Notes: generated from the sequence alone by a model not told the origin. A stretch of 64,000 bases of DNA from Pusillimonas noertemannii (GCF_003096595.1 NZ_QEKO01000001.1:248001-312000); one strand, 5' to 3'. Counted from the first letter of the stretch, positions 44,889 through 54,014 are shown. Numbers and translations are program-made.

Positions 44889-45422
44889 CTACAACGTTTC
44901 GACGATGTGATTCTGGTTGGTGTAGATGCACAGGTCGCCGGCGATCTCGAGCGATTTCTTGACGATCTCGGCCGGCGGCAGGTCGGTGTGCTGCAGCAGG
45001 GCCAGGGCGGCCGCCTGGGCGTAGGCGCCGCCCGAGCCGATGGCGGCCAGGCCGTGCTCGGGCTCCAGCACGTCGCCATTGCCGGTAAGCACCAGCGAAT
45101 GCTCGCGGTCGGCCACGATAAGCATGGCTTCGAGCCTGCGCAGCACGCGGTCGGTGCGCCAGTCGCGGGTAAGCTCCACCGCGGCGCGCATCAGGTTGCC
45201 CTGGTGTTTTTCAAGCTTGGCCTCGAAGCGCTCTTGCAGGGTGAAGGCATCGGCCGTGGCGCCGGCAAAGCCGGCCAGCACTTTATCGTGGTACAGGCGG
45301 CGTATTTTGCGCGCCGTGCCCTTGAAGACGATGTTGCCCAGGGTGACCTGCCCGTCGCCGCCAATGGCGACCTGGTCGCCGCGCCGCGCGCAGATGATGG
45401 TGGTAGCGTGAAATTGTTCCAT
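44889..45422 (-). CDS. hslV: HslV, peptidase subunit of the HslUV protease
   Basis: A proteasome-beta-like threonine peptidase of 177 residues. Cleavage after MEQFHA would expose the catalytic N-terminal Thr of TTIICARR; later motifs are [25 protein letters not shown] and [14 protein letters not shown]. The six-residue propeptide is normal for this group. AAAGGAAG precedes the ATG. It is the first gene of the hslVU operon. Confidence 0.98.
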   Translation of the reverse strand: MEQFHATTIICARRGDQVAIGGDGQVTLGNIVFKGTARKIRRLYHDKVLAGFAGATADAFTLQERFEAKLEKHQGNLMRAAVELTRDWRTDRVLRRLEAMLIVADREHSLVLTGNGDVLEPEHGLAAIGSGGAYAQAAALALLQHTDLPPAEIVKKSLEIAGDLCIYTNQNHIVETL

Positions 45423-45841
45423 GGATTCTTCCTTTGAATTCCATAGATAGGGGCGTCCGGAGGAAATTCAAGGTGGGCCCGTGGGATTTTGTCCTGACGG
45501 ATCGCGATGGCGGTGGAGGAAGAGGGCCGGGCGTCCAGCCCAGCGCGCGCAGCGTGTGCGCCACGGCAATGGCGACCGGAGTCTTTCATCTACCGCCCAC
45601 CACCAGAGGAGAGGGAGAAGGACGCGGGGAGGCAGGAACGCGGTAACGCGAAGAAGCGGGAGAAGCGGGAGAAGCGGGAGAAGCGGGAAAAGGGGGAAAA
45701 GGGGGAAAAGGGGGAAAAGGGGGAAAAGGGGGAAAAGGGGGAAAAGGGGGAGAAGTGGAAGGACAGCGTGTGGAAACGGGCAGGGACGGAAAAGCCCGCC
45801 CCGGGGGTCTGGGCCGGGGGCGGGTTGCCGGGCGGCGAGGA
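45423..45841. other. Region between hslV and dksA, no gene
   Basis: This 419-base stretch separates dksA and hslV, both leftward. It should hold the hslVU promoter. Frames that cross it exist only because of tandem 9-base repeats (see 45652-45750) and overlap dksA on the wrong strand. A GC-rich stretch near 45793-45828 next to the dksA stop could be a weak terminator. Confidence 0.5.
45652..45750 (+). repeat. 9-bp tandem repeats between dksA and hslV
   Basis: Eleven consecutive 9-base units: four AGAAGCGGG at 45652-45687, then seven AAAAGGGGG at 45688-45750. The seven units are identical. The strand bias is strong, all purines on the plus strand except the C of AGAAGCGGG, so the tract is nearly a polypurine run. 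Such tracts form triplex or slip and can vary in length between isolates. Confidence 0.95.
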
Positions 45842-46285
45842 TCAGTCGCCGTACAGCTTCTGGCGCATTTCGCGGCGTTCTTGCGCCTCGAGAGACAGGG
45901 TGGCCGTGGGACGGGCCAGCAGGCGCTGCAGGCCGATGGGCTCGCCGGTTTCTTCGCACCAGCCGTATTCGCCCGAATCGATCAGGGCCAGCGATTGCTG
46001 CACCTTTTTCAGAAGCTTGCGCTCGCGGTCGCGCGTGCGAAGCTCGAGCGCGTGCTCTTCTTCGATGGTGGCGCGGTCGGCCGGGTCGGGCACGAACTGG
46101 GTTTCGCGCAGGTTCTCGGTGGTGGTGTCGGCATTGGCCAGAATCTCTTGTTCGAGTTCTTTCAGGCGATTGCGAAAGAACTCGAGCTGAGCTGCGTTCA
46201 TGTAGTCGGACTCGGGCATTGCCAGGAGTTCTTTTTCCGTGAGCAGATGGCCCGGGGATTTAGTGGCTGACGTCTTTGTGGCCAT
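45842..46285 (-). CDS. dksA: DksA, RNA polymerase secondary-channel regulator, single-Cys form
   Basis: A 147-residue DksA/TraR protein with the coiled-coil domain (FFRNRLKELEQEILANADTT, then PDPADRATIEEEHALEL with the acidic tip) and the zinc-finger domain. DksA of E. coli uses four Cys (CxxC...CxxC); here the pattern is CEET and then SLEA, so one Cys remains and three positions are Thr, Ser and Ala. The fold may be held without zinc, as described for zinc-free DksA2 types. The protein acts with ppGpp on ribosomal and biosynthetic promoters. AGAGG lies upstream of the ATG. A COG0523 GTPase gene lies upstream in the same direction. Confidence 0.92.
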   Translation of the reverse strand: MATKTSATKSPGHLLTEKELLAMPESDYMNAAQLEFFRNRLKELEQEILANADTTTENLRETQFVPDPADRATIEEEHALELRTRDRERKLLKKVQQSLALIDSGEYGWCEETGEPIGLQRLLARPTATLSLEAQERREMRQKLYGD

Positions 46286-46344
46286 GGTCTACCTCTTTTA
46301 GTAGTGTCGAGTCGGCTCTGGTAACGCGAGCAAACCGTTGTCGG

Positions 46345-47454
46345 TTATTGGATCAGGCAGTGTTCCAACCCTTGGGTGAAGATGTCCTCGGGAAGTTTTC
46401 GGCCGATGAATACCATCTTAGTGTTGGGTTTTTCGTTGGCAAGCCAGGGTTTGCCCGGCTCGGCGCCCATCATCATGTGCACGCCCTGGAACAGCAGGCG
46501 GCGCTTGCTGCCTTTTACATACAGGATACCCTTGTAGCGGAGAAGATCTTCGCCATACACCTGGACGACACCGCCCAGGAAGTCTTCGAGGCGTTCTGGA
46601 TCAAAGGGCCGGTTCGAACGGAACACGAAGGCGCCGATTTCATCGTTGTGATGATGGTGGCCGTGATCGTGATGCGCGTGGCCGCAGTTGGGGCCGCAAT
46701 CGTCTTCGTGCTCGTGTTCGTCGTGGCCGTGTTCGTGGTGGTTGTGCTCGTGCCCGTGGTCGTGTGCGGCATCGGGATGCTCTTCGGCCAGGAACTCGGG
46801 GTCGATGTCGAGTATGGTGTTCAGGTTGAAGCCGCTTACGTCGAGCAGCGACTTGATGTCGGCTTCGCCGAAGTGCACGGCGGTGATGGGCGCGCGCGGG
46901 TTGATCTGCACCAGCCTTGAACGCAGCGCCTGATAGTCGGCTTCGTTCACGAGGTCTTTCTTGGAAACCAGGATGACGTCGGCAAAGCCCACTTGCTTCT
47001 GGGCTTCTTCTTGCTTGTCGAGGGTTTCCATGCCGTGCTTGGCGTCGACCACGGTTACCACGGCATCGAGCCGGTAGTACTGGGCGATGTCGTCGTCCAT
47101 GAAAAAGGTCTGGCACACGGGGCCGGGGTTGGCCATGCCGGTGGTTTCAAGGATGACGCGGTCGAACTTGATGCTGCCGGCTTCGCGCTGCTGGCGCAGG
47201 TCGGACAGCGCGCGCTGCAGGTCGCCGCGTATGGTGCAGCACACGCAGCCGTTGCTGAGCTCGATGATCTGTTCGTCGCGCTCTTGAACCAGAAGCTCGT
47301 TGTCGATGCTTTCGGGTCCGAACTCGTTTTCGATGACGGCGATTTTCTGACCGTGGTTTTCGGTCAGTATGCGCTTGAGCAGCGTTGTCTTGCCCGCGCC
47401 CAGAAAGCCGGTAAGTATGGTAACCGGAACCATTTTGTCTAGACCTGATGCCAT
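46345..47454 (-). CDS. COG0523 (CobW-like) GTPase metallochaperone, His-rich
   Basis: A 369-residue G3E GTPase with Walker A LTGFLGAGKTTLLKR, the GCVCCTIRGDL metal site (CxCC), and switch region VETTGMANPGPV-like ETTGMANP. After the GTPase domain there is a His-rich linker of about 45 residues (HDHGHEHNHHEHGHDEHEHE), then CGPNCGHAHHDHGHHHH; it fits zinc or other divalent metal storage or delivery. The C-terminal CobW_C domain follows. It lies 59 bases upstream of dksA and beside zur. Its client protein is unknown; ZNG1-like zinc transfer is a reasonable guess. Confidence 0.9.
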   Translation of the reverse strand: MASGLDKMVPVTILTGFLGAGKTTLLKRILTENHGQKIAVIENEFGPESIDNELLVQERDEQIIELSNGCVCCTIRGDLQRALSDLRQQREAGSIKFDRVILETTGMANPGPVCQTFFMDDDIAQYYRLDAVVTVVDAKHGMETLDKQEEAQKQVGFADVILVSKKDLVNEADYQALRSRLVQINPRAPITAVHFGEADIKSLLDVSGFNLNTILDIDPEFLAEEHPDAAHDHGHEHNHHEHGHDEHEHEDDCGPNCGHAHHDHGHHHHNDEIGAFVFRSNRPFDPERLEDFLGGVVQVYGEDLLRYKGILYVKGSKRRLLFQGVHMMMGAEPGKPWLANEKPNTKMVFIGRKLPEDIFTQGLEHCLIQ

Positions 47455-47648
47455 CGTTATGCTCGCTTTCGCGGCATGCGAACTGCAAGGCGGCGCTCAA
47501 ACAGTGCGACTACACCAGGTAATTCCATACCGCGCAAAAAATCGTACAACGTGCGATTACAGCACAGCCTGCCGGGAAGAGCAAACCTTGGGCCCAGGCG
47601 GCTTGTGGCTGGGGAAAACCCTTGTGGCTCAGGGGTTTGCGCTTTGGC

Positions 47649-48158
47649 CTAGTGCGAATGCCGGTGGCCGGGAAGGTGTTCGCCCCTGGCGCGGGCCTGT
47701 GCGTGGCAGGCATTGCACAGGGCGCGTAGCTCGGTTTCGTGGTTGGCCAGGACAAAACCGGCCGAGGCCACTTTGCGGGCGAGCTGGCGGCTTAGCTGCG
47801 GATCGCTGAACTCGGCCACGGCGCCGCAGTTGGTGCAGATGACGAGCAGGTCATGCGGCTCGCCGCCGGCGTCGAGGCAGGCCGACCAGGCGTTGACGGC
47901 GTCGAGGCGGTGGATAAGGCCTTCTTCGATCAGGAAGTCGAGCGCGCGGTACACCGTGGGCGGCGCCGCGCCCGGCTGCACGCGGCGGATTTCCTCGAGC
48001 AGTTCATAGGCCTTTACGCTGCGGCCCTGCTCGAGCAGTATTTCGAGCACCTTGCGGCGAATGGGCGTAAGGCGCCTGCCGCGCTCGCGGCACAGGTTCT
48101 CGGCGGTGTCCAACTGGGCCGCAACCGAGACGGGTGTCGAGGTCTTGTTTCCGGACAT
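47649..48158 (-). CDS. zur: Zinc uptake regulator Zur (Fur family)
   Basis: The 169-residue Fur-family repressor has the HTH (LCRERGRRLTPIRRKVLEIL, then LEEIRRVQPGAAPPTVYRAL) with GLIHRLDAVNAW, and a C-terminal zinc site with CTNCGAVAEFSD and ALCNACH (two CxxC pairs), ending in a His-rich GEHLPGHRHSH. Divergent from znuCBA with a likely Zur box between; Zn-Zur would repress the uptake genes. The tail of histidines may tune zinc sensing. Confidence 0.95.
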   Translation of the reverse strand: MSGNKTSTPVSVAAQLDTAENLCRERGRRLTPIRRKVLEILLEQGRSVKAYELLEEIRRVQPGAAPPTVYRALDFLIEEGLIHRLDAVNAWSACLDAGGEPHDLLVICTNCGAVAEFSDPQLSRQLARKVASAGFVLANHETELRALCNACHAQARARGEHLPGHRHSH

Positions 48159-48188
48159 GGCTGCGAAGGCTGCTATGAGGTTTATATG

Positions 48189-48206
48189 GAAATGTTATAA
48201 CATAAC
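48189..48206. promoter_or_regulatory. Likely Zur box
   Basis: GAAATGTTATAACATAAC is close to the proteobacterial Zur consensus (GAAATGTTATANTATAACATTTC). TGTTATAACA at 48193-48202 is a perfect palindrome. It lies between zur and znuC, 31 bases upstream of the zur start and about 30 before the small frame at 48237, so it would control both directions. Confidence 0.75.
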
Positions 48207-48236
48207 GGATTCTGCCAGGAATCGATTCCATTCTAC

Positions 48237-48383
48237 ATGCCGCGCTCTGCTTTGTTTCCACGCCGCGCTAAAGCCTACCGAGGGTCGGCCGTGCTGGCCT
48301 CTTCGTGGGGGCGGGCGCTGCGCGTGCTGGTGGCGGTGGTGTTTCTGTGGGGCCTTACTGGCTGGGCCATGGGTTGGTGGTAA
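48237..48383 (+). CDS. Possible small membrane protein in the znu leader, 48 aa
   Basis: An ATG at 48237 opens a 48-codon frame that stops at TAA 48381-48383, seven bases before the znuC start. The peptide begins with MPRSALFPRRAKAYRG, a basic head, and ends with a hydrophobic helix (LRVLVAVVFLWGLTGWAMGWW). It would be a single-span inner-membrane peptide. AGGAA lies about 15 bases upstream, a weak site. It is under the Zur box. Codon usage looks like the neighbours, but the real expression is unproven. Confidence 0.45.
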   Translation: MPRSALFPRRAKAYRGSAVLASSWGRALRVLVAVVFLWGLTGWAMGWW

Positions 48384-48389
48384 GCAAAG

Positions 48390-49109
48390 ATGGCCGCTCC
48401 GCCTGTCATTGAACTGGACGATGTCTCGCTGGGCTGGCGCGGGCGCATCGCGGTGCGCGGGGTAAGCGGCGCATTCCGGCGCGGGTCGCTGACGGCGGTG
48501 GTGGGGCCCAATGGGGCGGGCAAGTCCACCTTGCTCAAGGGCATCGTGGGCCTGCTCAATCCGCTTAAAGGACATATTCGTTTGGCGGATGATCCGCGCC
48601 GCGACCTGGCCTTTTTGCCCCAGGCAAACGAGTTGGACCGCAGCTTTCCCATTACGGTCTACGATCTTGTGGCCATGGGCGCCTGGCGCCGCGTGGGCGC
48701 CTGGCGCCGTTTTGCGGGCGAAGAGCACGAGCGCGTCGAGCATGCGCTGGAAGCGGTGGGCCTTTCTGATTTCCGCAACCGCATCATCGGTACGCTGTCG
48801 GGCGGGCAGCTGCAGCGCGCGCTGTTTGCCCGCCTGGTGCTGCACGATGCGCGCACACTGCTGTTGGATGAACCCTTTGCCGCCATCGACCGCGACACGA
48901 CGGAAGACCTGATGCGCCTGCTGGCCGCATGGCACGAAGAGGGACGCACGGTGATCGTGGTGCTGCACGACCAGGAGATGGTGCGGGCCCGCTTTCCCGA
49001 GGCGCTGCTGATGGCCGGCCAGGCCGTGGCATGGGGGCCGACGGAATCGGTGCTTACGCTCGAGAACCTGCACCTGGCCCGGCATTTGTGCGCGGGAGAT
49101 TATTTATGA
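48390..49109 (+). CDS. znuC: Zinc ABC transporter ATP-binding protein ZnuC
   Basis: The 239-residue ABC ATPase drives zinc uptake with ZnuB and ZnuA. It has Walker A VGPNGAGKSTLLKG, Q-loop FLPQANELDR, signature LSGGQLQRALFARL, Walker B TLLLDEPFAAID and the H-switch VVLHDQ. Length is usual. It begins seven bases after the stop of the small leader frame, with no strong ribosome binding site of its own, so coupled translation is possible. Confidence 0.93.
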   Translation: MAAPPVIELDDVSLGWRGRIAVRGVSGAFRRGSLTAVVGPNGAGKSTLLKGIVGLLNPLKGHIRLADDPRRDLAFLPQANELDRSFPITVYDLVAMGAWRRVGAWRRFAGEEHERVEHALEAVGLSDFRNRIIGTLSGGQLQRALFARLVLHDARTLLLDEPFAAIDRDTTEDLMRLLAAWHEEGRTVIVVLHDQEMVRARFPEALLMAGQAVAWGPTESVLTLENLHLARHLCAGDYL

Positions 49110-49203
49110 TTCATGCGCGGCGCGGCCCTGCTCTCGACGACTGCCCGGCCGGGCTTGGCGGCCTGCAGTCTTTGGCGGCGCCATGGCATACCGGGGGCGG
49201 CTC

Positions 49204-50103
49204 ATGAGCTGGGCCATGGACTGGCTGTGGGCGCCCTTTATCGACTACGGCTTCATGCGTCGGGGGCTGGCGGGGTCGCTGGCGCTGGCGTTCGCGGCCG
49301 GGCCGCTGGGGGTGTTCCTGGTGCTGCGCCGCATGAGCCTGATGGGCGACGCCATGGCGCATGCCATCTTGCCCGGCGTGGCGGTGGGTTTCCTGACGGC
49401 GGGGCTGTCGCTTAGCGCGATGACGATAGGCGGCATGGTCACGGGCATTGTGGTGGCCATGCTGGCCGGCCTGGTGGCGCGCGTGACGCCCCTGCGCGAG
49501 GACGCCAGCTTTGCGTCCTTCTACCTGATTTCGCTGGGCCTGGGTGTATTGCTGGTGTCGCTGCGCGGTTCGAACATGGACCTGATCCACGTTCTGTTCG
49601 GCACGGTGCTGGGCCTGGACGATTCGGCCCTGCTGCTGGTTACGGCCAGCGCCAGCGTGACGCTGCCGGCGCTGGCCCTGATCTATCGGCCGCTGGTGCT
49701 GGAGTGCCTTGACCCAGGCTTCCTGCGGGTCGAGCGCGGCCGGGGCTCGGTCATCCACATGGTTTTCCTGCTGTTGCTGGTGATGACGCTGGTGTCGGGA
49801 TTCCAGGTTCTGGGCACTTTGATGGTGGTGGGCATTATGATGCTGCCGGCCACGGCCGCACGGTTCTGGATGCGCACGGCGGGGCGGCAGATGATGCTGG
49901 CGGCGGCCATTGGCTCGGTCTCTTCGTATGCGGGCTTGCTGATCTCTTTTCATACCAACGCGCCCGCATCTTCCGCTATTATCCTCTCCGCGGGATGTAT
50001 CTACATACTTTCCATTGTCCTAGGGCCGTATGGCGGGTTGTTGCAGGCGGCGCGCCAGGCGTATGCTCGACGACGACGCCTGTCCCGTTCCTTGTCCTCA
50101 TAA
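49204..50103 (+). CDS. znuB: Zinc ABC transporter permease ZnuB
   Basis: The 299-residue membrane permease has about eight helices of the ABC-3 family. Key stretches are GPLGVFLVLRRMSLMGDAMAHA, with the family's GD-A-H signature, and GFQVLGTLMVVGIMMLPATAA near the end. The ATG at 49204 follows GGGGGCGG; an upstream ATG at 49183 adds seven residues. The gene follows znuC by about 95 bases and precedes znuA. Confidence 0.93.
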   Translation: MSWAMDWLWAPFIDYGFMRRGLAGSLALAFAAGPLGVFLVLRRMSLMGDAMAHAILPGVAVGFLTAGLSLSAMTIGGMVTGIVVAMLAGLVARVTPLREDASFASFYLISLGLGVLLVSLRGSNMDLIHVLFGTVLGLDDSALLLVTASASVTLPALALIYRPLVLECLDPGFLRVERGRGSVIHMVFLLLLVMTLVSGFQVLGTLMVVGIMMLPATAARFWMRTAGRQMMLAAAIGSVSSYAGLLISFHTNAPASSAIILSAGCIYILSIVLGPYGGLLQAARQAYARRRRLSRSLSS

Positions 50104-50155
50104 ACCGCGGTCGCGCCGGCGGATTTCGGCGCGTTTATTTCCGGAAAAATTGACC

Positions 50156-51244
50156 ATGTTGGTTCGAATGATGTCTAGCAGTGGCGTTATGCGTGGCTGT
50201 CGGCTTCTGGCGACCCTCTTCCTTGGCGCCCTGGGCATCAGCGCGTGGGTCTCGCCGGCCGCTTCGGCCGCGGCTGAGCCGATGCCCGTGGTGGCCAGTT
50301 TTTCGGTGCTGGGCGACATGGTGGCGGAAATCGGCGGCGATCACGTGAAGCTTACGACCATCATCGGGCTGGGGGGCGATGCACATTCTTTCGAGCCTAC
50401 GCCGGAACACGTACGCGCATTGTCCGAGGCGCGCGTGCTGGTGGTGAATGGGCTGGGCTTCGAGGCCTGGCTGCCGCGCCTGCTGGCCGCTTCGAACTTC
50501 CAGGGACAGCAGGTGGTGGCTTCGCGCGGCATCGAGCCGCGGCGGCTGCTTGCAAGCCATGCAGTTGATACGGGGGCCGCCCAAGCGGGCCAAAGCCATG
50601 GCCATGCGGGCCATGATCATGCGGCGGATGCGGGGGCCGCCCAAGGGGGAGCCGCACAAGCGGGCGCCGGCCAGGCGGGGCAGGGCCAGGCCGGGCATCA
50701 GCACGAAGGCGACATCGACCCGCATGCCTGGCAGAGCCTGGCCAACGGCATGATCTACGCGCGCAACATCGCCGAGGGCCTGGCCAAGGCCGACCCGGCC
50801 AATGCGGCCGATTACCTGGCCCGCGCGAATCGCTATATTGAAGAAATGAAGAAGCTGGACGCCGAGGTGCGTTTGGCGCTGGGGCAGATTGCGAAGGACA
50901 AGCGCAAGGTGGTCGTGCCGCACGATTCGCTGGGCTATTTCGGGCGCGACTACGGTATTGAGTTCATTCCCATCATGGGCATCTCGAGCCAGGCCGAGGC
51001 GTCGGCACGCAATGTGGCGGCGATCGTTGACCAGGTGCGCGCCGTGGGCGGCGCGGCGATTTTTCTTGAGGGCTCGGCCAATCCGAAGATGGCCGAGCAG
51101 ATTGCCCGCGAGACGGGGGCAACGGTTGGCGGGGTGCTGTACGCCGATACGCTCAGCGAGCCGGATCAGCCGGCGGGCACCTACCTGGGCATGTTCAAGT
51201 GGAATGCGGGGCAACTGATCTACGCGCTGCGGCCTGCGCGCTGA
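50156..51244 (+). CDS. znuA: Periplasmic zinc-binding protein ZnuA
   Basis: The 362-residue protein has a signal peptide (LLATLFLGALGISAWVSPAA) and the cluster A-I fold. Zinc ligands are expected at His in GLGGDAHSFEPTPEHVR, His in GDIDPHAWQS and the later VVPHDSLGYFGRDYG and EGSANPKM. A His-rich loop of about 45 residues with SHGHAGHDHA and GHQHEGD is inserted in the ZnuA manner, to catch or sense zinc. It ends the znuCBA operon, 14 bases before the converging xerC gene. The chosen start gives the signal peptide. Confidence 0.93.
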   Translation: MLVRMMSSSGVMRGCRLLATLFLGALGISAWVSPAASAAAEPMPVVASFSVLGDMVAEIGGDHVKLTTIIGLGGDAHSFEPTPEHVRALSEARVLVVNGLGFEAWLPRLLAASNFQGQQVVASRGIEPRRLLASHAVDTGAAQAGQSHGHAGHDHAADAGAAQGGAAQAGAGQAGQGQAGHQHEGDIDPHAWQSLANGMIYARNIAEGLAKADPANAADYLARANRYIEEMKKLDAEVRLALGQIAKDKRKVVVPHDSLGYFGRDYGIEFIPIMGISSQAEASARNVAAIVDQVRAVGGAAIFLEGSANPKMAEQIARETGATVGGVLYADTLSEPDQPAGTYLGMFKWNAGQLIYALRPAR

Positions 51245-51258
51245 GCGTGCGGTGGGGC

Positions 51259-52248
51259 TTAGTCGTGCTTGCGTCCCGCGCGCGGGTGCGCCTGGTCGTA
51301 TGCTTTCGCTAAATGCTGGAAATCGAGCTTGGTGTAGATCTGCGTGGTCGAGATGTTGGAATGGCCCAGCAGCTCTTGCACGGCGCGCAGGTCTTGGGCC
51401 GATTGCAATAGGTGACTGGCGAAGCTGTGGCGCAGGCTGTGCGGGTGTACGTTGACAGGCAGGCCGGCCAGGGTGGCAAGCTGGTTCAGCTGGCGTTGCA
51501 CCACGCGCGGCGAAATTCGTTTGCCGCGCGCGCCCAGGAACAGGGCGGCATAGGTGTCGGGGTCGGTTTCGGGCGAGCAGCCGCCTTGCAGTTTGGAGCG
51601 TTCTTGCAGCCAGCGGCTCAGGGCCTGGGTGGCCTTGCCGCCCAGGGGCACGCTGCGCTTCTTGCCGCCCTTGCCCAGTATGGTGGCTTCGCTTTCTTCA
51701 AGCTGTATCCAGCTTTGCGATTCGTATTTGCCGCTGCGCAGGTAACGCCAGTCAAGGCTGACAAGCTCTGCCAGGCGCAGCCCGCTTGAATACAGCACTT
51801 CGAACATGGCCTGGTCGCGGCATTCTACGGGGGTCTTGGGCTCGGGCAGGCCTGGGCGGTCGAGCAGTACCTGGGCCTGTTCCACAGAGAGGGCCTTGGG
51901 CAGGCTGCGCGGGGCCCGTGGGGCGCGTACGCCGGCGGCGGGGTTGTGGGCCATGCCGGCATGGGGCGCCCACCACCTGAAGAAGCCGCGCCAGGCCGCC
52001 AGGGCTCGGGCGAGGCTGCGGGGCTGCAGGCCCTGGGCATGCAGGCGCGCCACCGATTGGCGAATATGGTTCTCGGTGTAGCTGTGCAGTTCAGTGCCGG
52101 GGTGCAGCTTGACCAGGTGCTGCAGGTCTTGGCGGTAGCCTTGCAGGGTGTGGCCGGAATAGCGGCGGTTGGCCCGCAGGTATTCCAGCCATTGCTCCAT
52201 GGGCCGCGGCAGGGGCGTCGAGCCCGGGTCGGCGCTATGCGTGGTCAT
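51259..52248 (-). CDS. xerC: Tyrosine recombinase XerC
   Basis: A 329-residue site-specific recombinase that resolves chromosome dimers at dif with XerD. The SAM-like N-terminal domain is followed by catalytic residues in SSGLRLAELV (Arg), GKGGKKRSVP (Lys), HSLRHSFASH (His-x-x-Arg), LGHSNISTTQIYT (His and Tyr). It follows DUF484 by about 107 bases in the order dapF-DUF484-xerC, as in E. coli, which favours XerC over XerD. Confidence 0.95.
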   Translation of the reverse strand: MTTHSADPGSTPLPRPMEQWLEYLRANRRYSGHTLQGYRQDLQHLVKLHPGTELHSYTENHIRQSVARLHAQGLQPRSLARALAAWRGFFRWWAPHAGMAHNPAAGVRAPRAPRSLPKALSVEQAQVLLDRPGLPEPKTPVECRDQAMFEVLYSSGLRLAELVSLDWRYLRSGKYESQSWIQLEESEATILGKGGKKRSVPLGGKATQALSRWLQERSKLQGGCSPETDPDTYAALFLGARGKRISPRVVQRQLNQLATLAGLPVNVHPHSLRHSFASHLLQSAQDLRAVQELLGHSNISTTQIYTKLDFQHLAKAYDQAHPRAGRKHD

Positions 52249-52355
52249 AAGGCGGCTTATAAGTGCCCGCAGCGGCTTTGTGTGCGTTCATGCGCTGACC
52301 CTTTGCGTGCTGGCGGAACGGCCCCAGGGTATGGAGGCGGCTGTTCCAGTGTGTA

Positions 52356-53042
52356 CTAGGCCGTTTCGGGCTCGGTGCGCGCGGGGGCGCGCAGGCGGCA
52401 CAGGCTGGCGCTGGCCAGATCGTTGATGGTGCTTAGGAAGTCGGTGGCCATGTCTGCCGTAAAGCGCTCGGGGTCTTCAGAGCCCAGCACCAGCAGGCCT
52501 ATGGGCTGGCTGGAATCGGCGGGGCGTAGCGCGACGATGGCCAGCGAAGCGGGCGGGGTGCCCAGCCAGCCGGCGGCCTCTTGGCCACGCATGGGGCCGC
52601 AGTAGGGCGTGACCAGCTCCTGGGCGTATTGGCGGATGCTGTCGGTAACGTCTTGATTGAACTCGCTGTCGGCCAGGGCGGGAAGATTCCACAGGCGCAG
52701 GGCGATGGCCTGCAGGTCGAACAGGTCGCCCAGGCTGCGCACGATGTGGCCCGGAAGCTGAGTGGCGTCGTTTTCGGACAGCATGCGGCAGCACCAGGCC
52801 ATGAGGGTCTTGCTTATTTTTTCGTTGCCGGCGGCATTGTGTATAAGGCCCGACAGCTTCCACTCAAGATCTTTGGTCTTGGCGCGCAGAGTCATTATCT
52901 GGCGCTCGCCCAGCGAGATGGCGCGTGTTTCGTGGGGATGGGGCACCCGCATGTTGGCGAACAGGTCGGCGTGCTGCTGGAAGAACTCGGGGTTGGCCTG
53001 CAGGAACTGGGCGACGTCGTCGGCGGTGAGGCTGGTGCTCAT
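52356..53042 (-). CDS. DUF484 family protein (YigA-like)
   Basis: The 228-residue protein matches DUF484: N-terminal [20 protein letters not shown], followed by [20 protein letters not shown], a helical stretch and a GAF-like domain ([20 protein letters not shown]). Its function is not known. Its ATG overlaps the dapF stop (ATGA), and the gene order dapF-DUF484-xerC is widely conserved, hinting at a link with XerC or cell-wall precursors. Confidence 0.93.
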   Translation of the reverse strand: MSTSLTADDVAQFLQANPEFFQQHADLFANMRVPHPHETRAISLGERQIMTLRAKTKDLEWKLSGLIHNAAGNEKISKTLMAWCCRMLSENDATQLPGHIVRSLGDLFDLQAIALRLWNLPALADSEFNQDVTDSIRQYAQELVTPYCGPMRGQEAAGWLGTPPASLAIVALRPADSSQPIGLLVLGSEDPERFTADMATDFLSTINDLASASLCRLRAPARTEPETA

Positions 53043-53932
53043 GACTGGGATGCTTCCTTGAGTGAGTTCGAATTTGTAAGGGCGTCGATGTCGACCTGGC
53101 CCGAGAAGACGCTGACGGCCGGGCCGCTCATGTTCAGCTGTGTGCCGTTCCAGGCGATGGTCAGCGGCCCACCCCGAGTATGGACCAGCACCGGGCTGTC
53201 GAGCAAGCCGCGCCGTATGCCGGCCACAGCGGCGGCGCAGGCGCCGGTGCCGCAGGCCAGGGTTTCGCCGGCGCCGCGTTCGTACACGCGCAGCTTGATG
53301 GAGTTGCGGTTCAGCACCTGCATGTAGCCGGCGTTGACGCGATGGGCAAAGCGCGGGTGCGATTCGATCTGCGGGCCGGTGCGCGCCACGGGCGCGGCGT
53401 CGACGTCTTCCACAAGCTGTACGGCATGGGGGTTCGAGATGGCCACGAGCGAGAGCTCGACGGTTTCATTGTTTTGCAGGGGCAGCGACCACAGGGTGTC
53501 TTCACCGAAGGGGCGCGAGGCCAGGTCCTGGGTGTCGAAGGCCACATCGGCGGGTTCGAAGCGCGTGCCGCCCATGTCGACCGTGACTTCGCCGGTGGGC
53601 GATTCGGTAAGGGTGATGAGGCCGGTGCAGATCTCGGCGCGCAAAGGGTTGCGGCGCGAAAGGCCCTGGTCGTGCACGAAGCGCACGAAGCAGCGCGCGC
53701 CGTTGCCGCAATGCTCTACTTCGCCGCCGTCGGCGTTGAAGACGCGGTAGCGGAAATCGGCCTCGGGGTGCTGGGGCGGTTCGACCAGCAGTATCTGGTC
53801 GGCGCCCACGCCAAAATGCCGGTCGGCCAGCGCACGCGCCCGCTCGGGGGTCATTTCTATGGATTGGCGCACGCCGTCCAGCACGACAAAGTCGTTGCCG
53901 GCGCCCTGCATTTTGGTGAAGTTCCAGATCAT
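53039..53932 (-). CDS. dapF: Diaminopimelate epimerase
   Basis: Converts LL- to meso-diaminopimelate for lysine and peptidoglycan. The 297-residue protein opens [16 protein letters not shown] and has the two catalytic Cys in [13 protein letters not shown] and [13 protein letters not shown], plus [16 protein letters not shown] between. Length is at the upper end of normal. It heads a three-gene operon with DUF484 and xerC. Confidence 0.97.
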   Translation of the reverse strand: MIWNFTKMQGAGNDFVVLDGVRQSIEMTPERARALADRHFGVGADQILLVEPPQHPEADFRYRVFNADGGEVEHCGNGARCFVRFVHDQGLSRRNPLRAEICTGLITLTESPTGEVTVDMGGTRFEPADVAFDTQDLASRPFGEDTLWSLPLQNNETVELSLVAISNPHAVQLVEDVDAAPVARTGPQIESHPRFAHRVNAGYMQVLNRNSIKLRVYERGAGETLACGTGACAAAVAGIRRGLLDSPVLVHTRGGPLTIAWNGTQLNMSGPAVSVFSGQVDIDALTNSNSLKEASQS

Positions 53933-54014
53933 GATTTGTTGAGCGGCGTGAGGGGAAGCTTATATGTGAAGCGTACAACAATTGTGTTGTTGTGTTAGCA
54001 GCAATCGTTGAAGG

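Noticed and set aside
45652-45750. Possible CRISPR array
   Set aside because: The units are 9 bases and adjacent, with no spacers or cas genes.
45507-46190. Long plus-strand reading frame rich in EKG/KRE repeats
   Set aside because: It is produced by the 9-base repeats and continues inside dksA on the opposite strand; it has no gene-like start or family.
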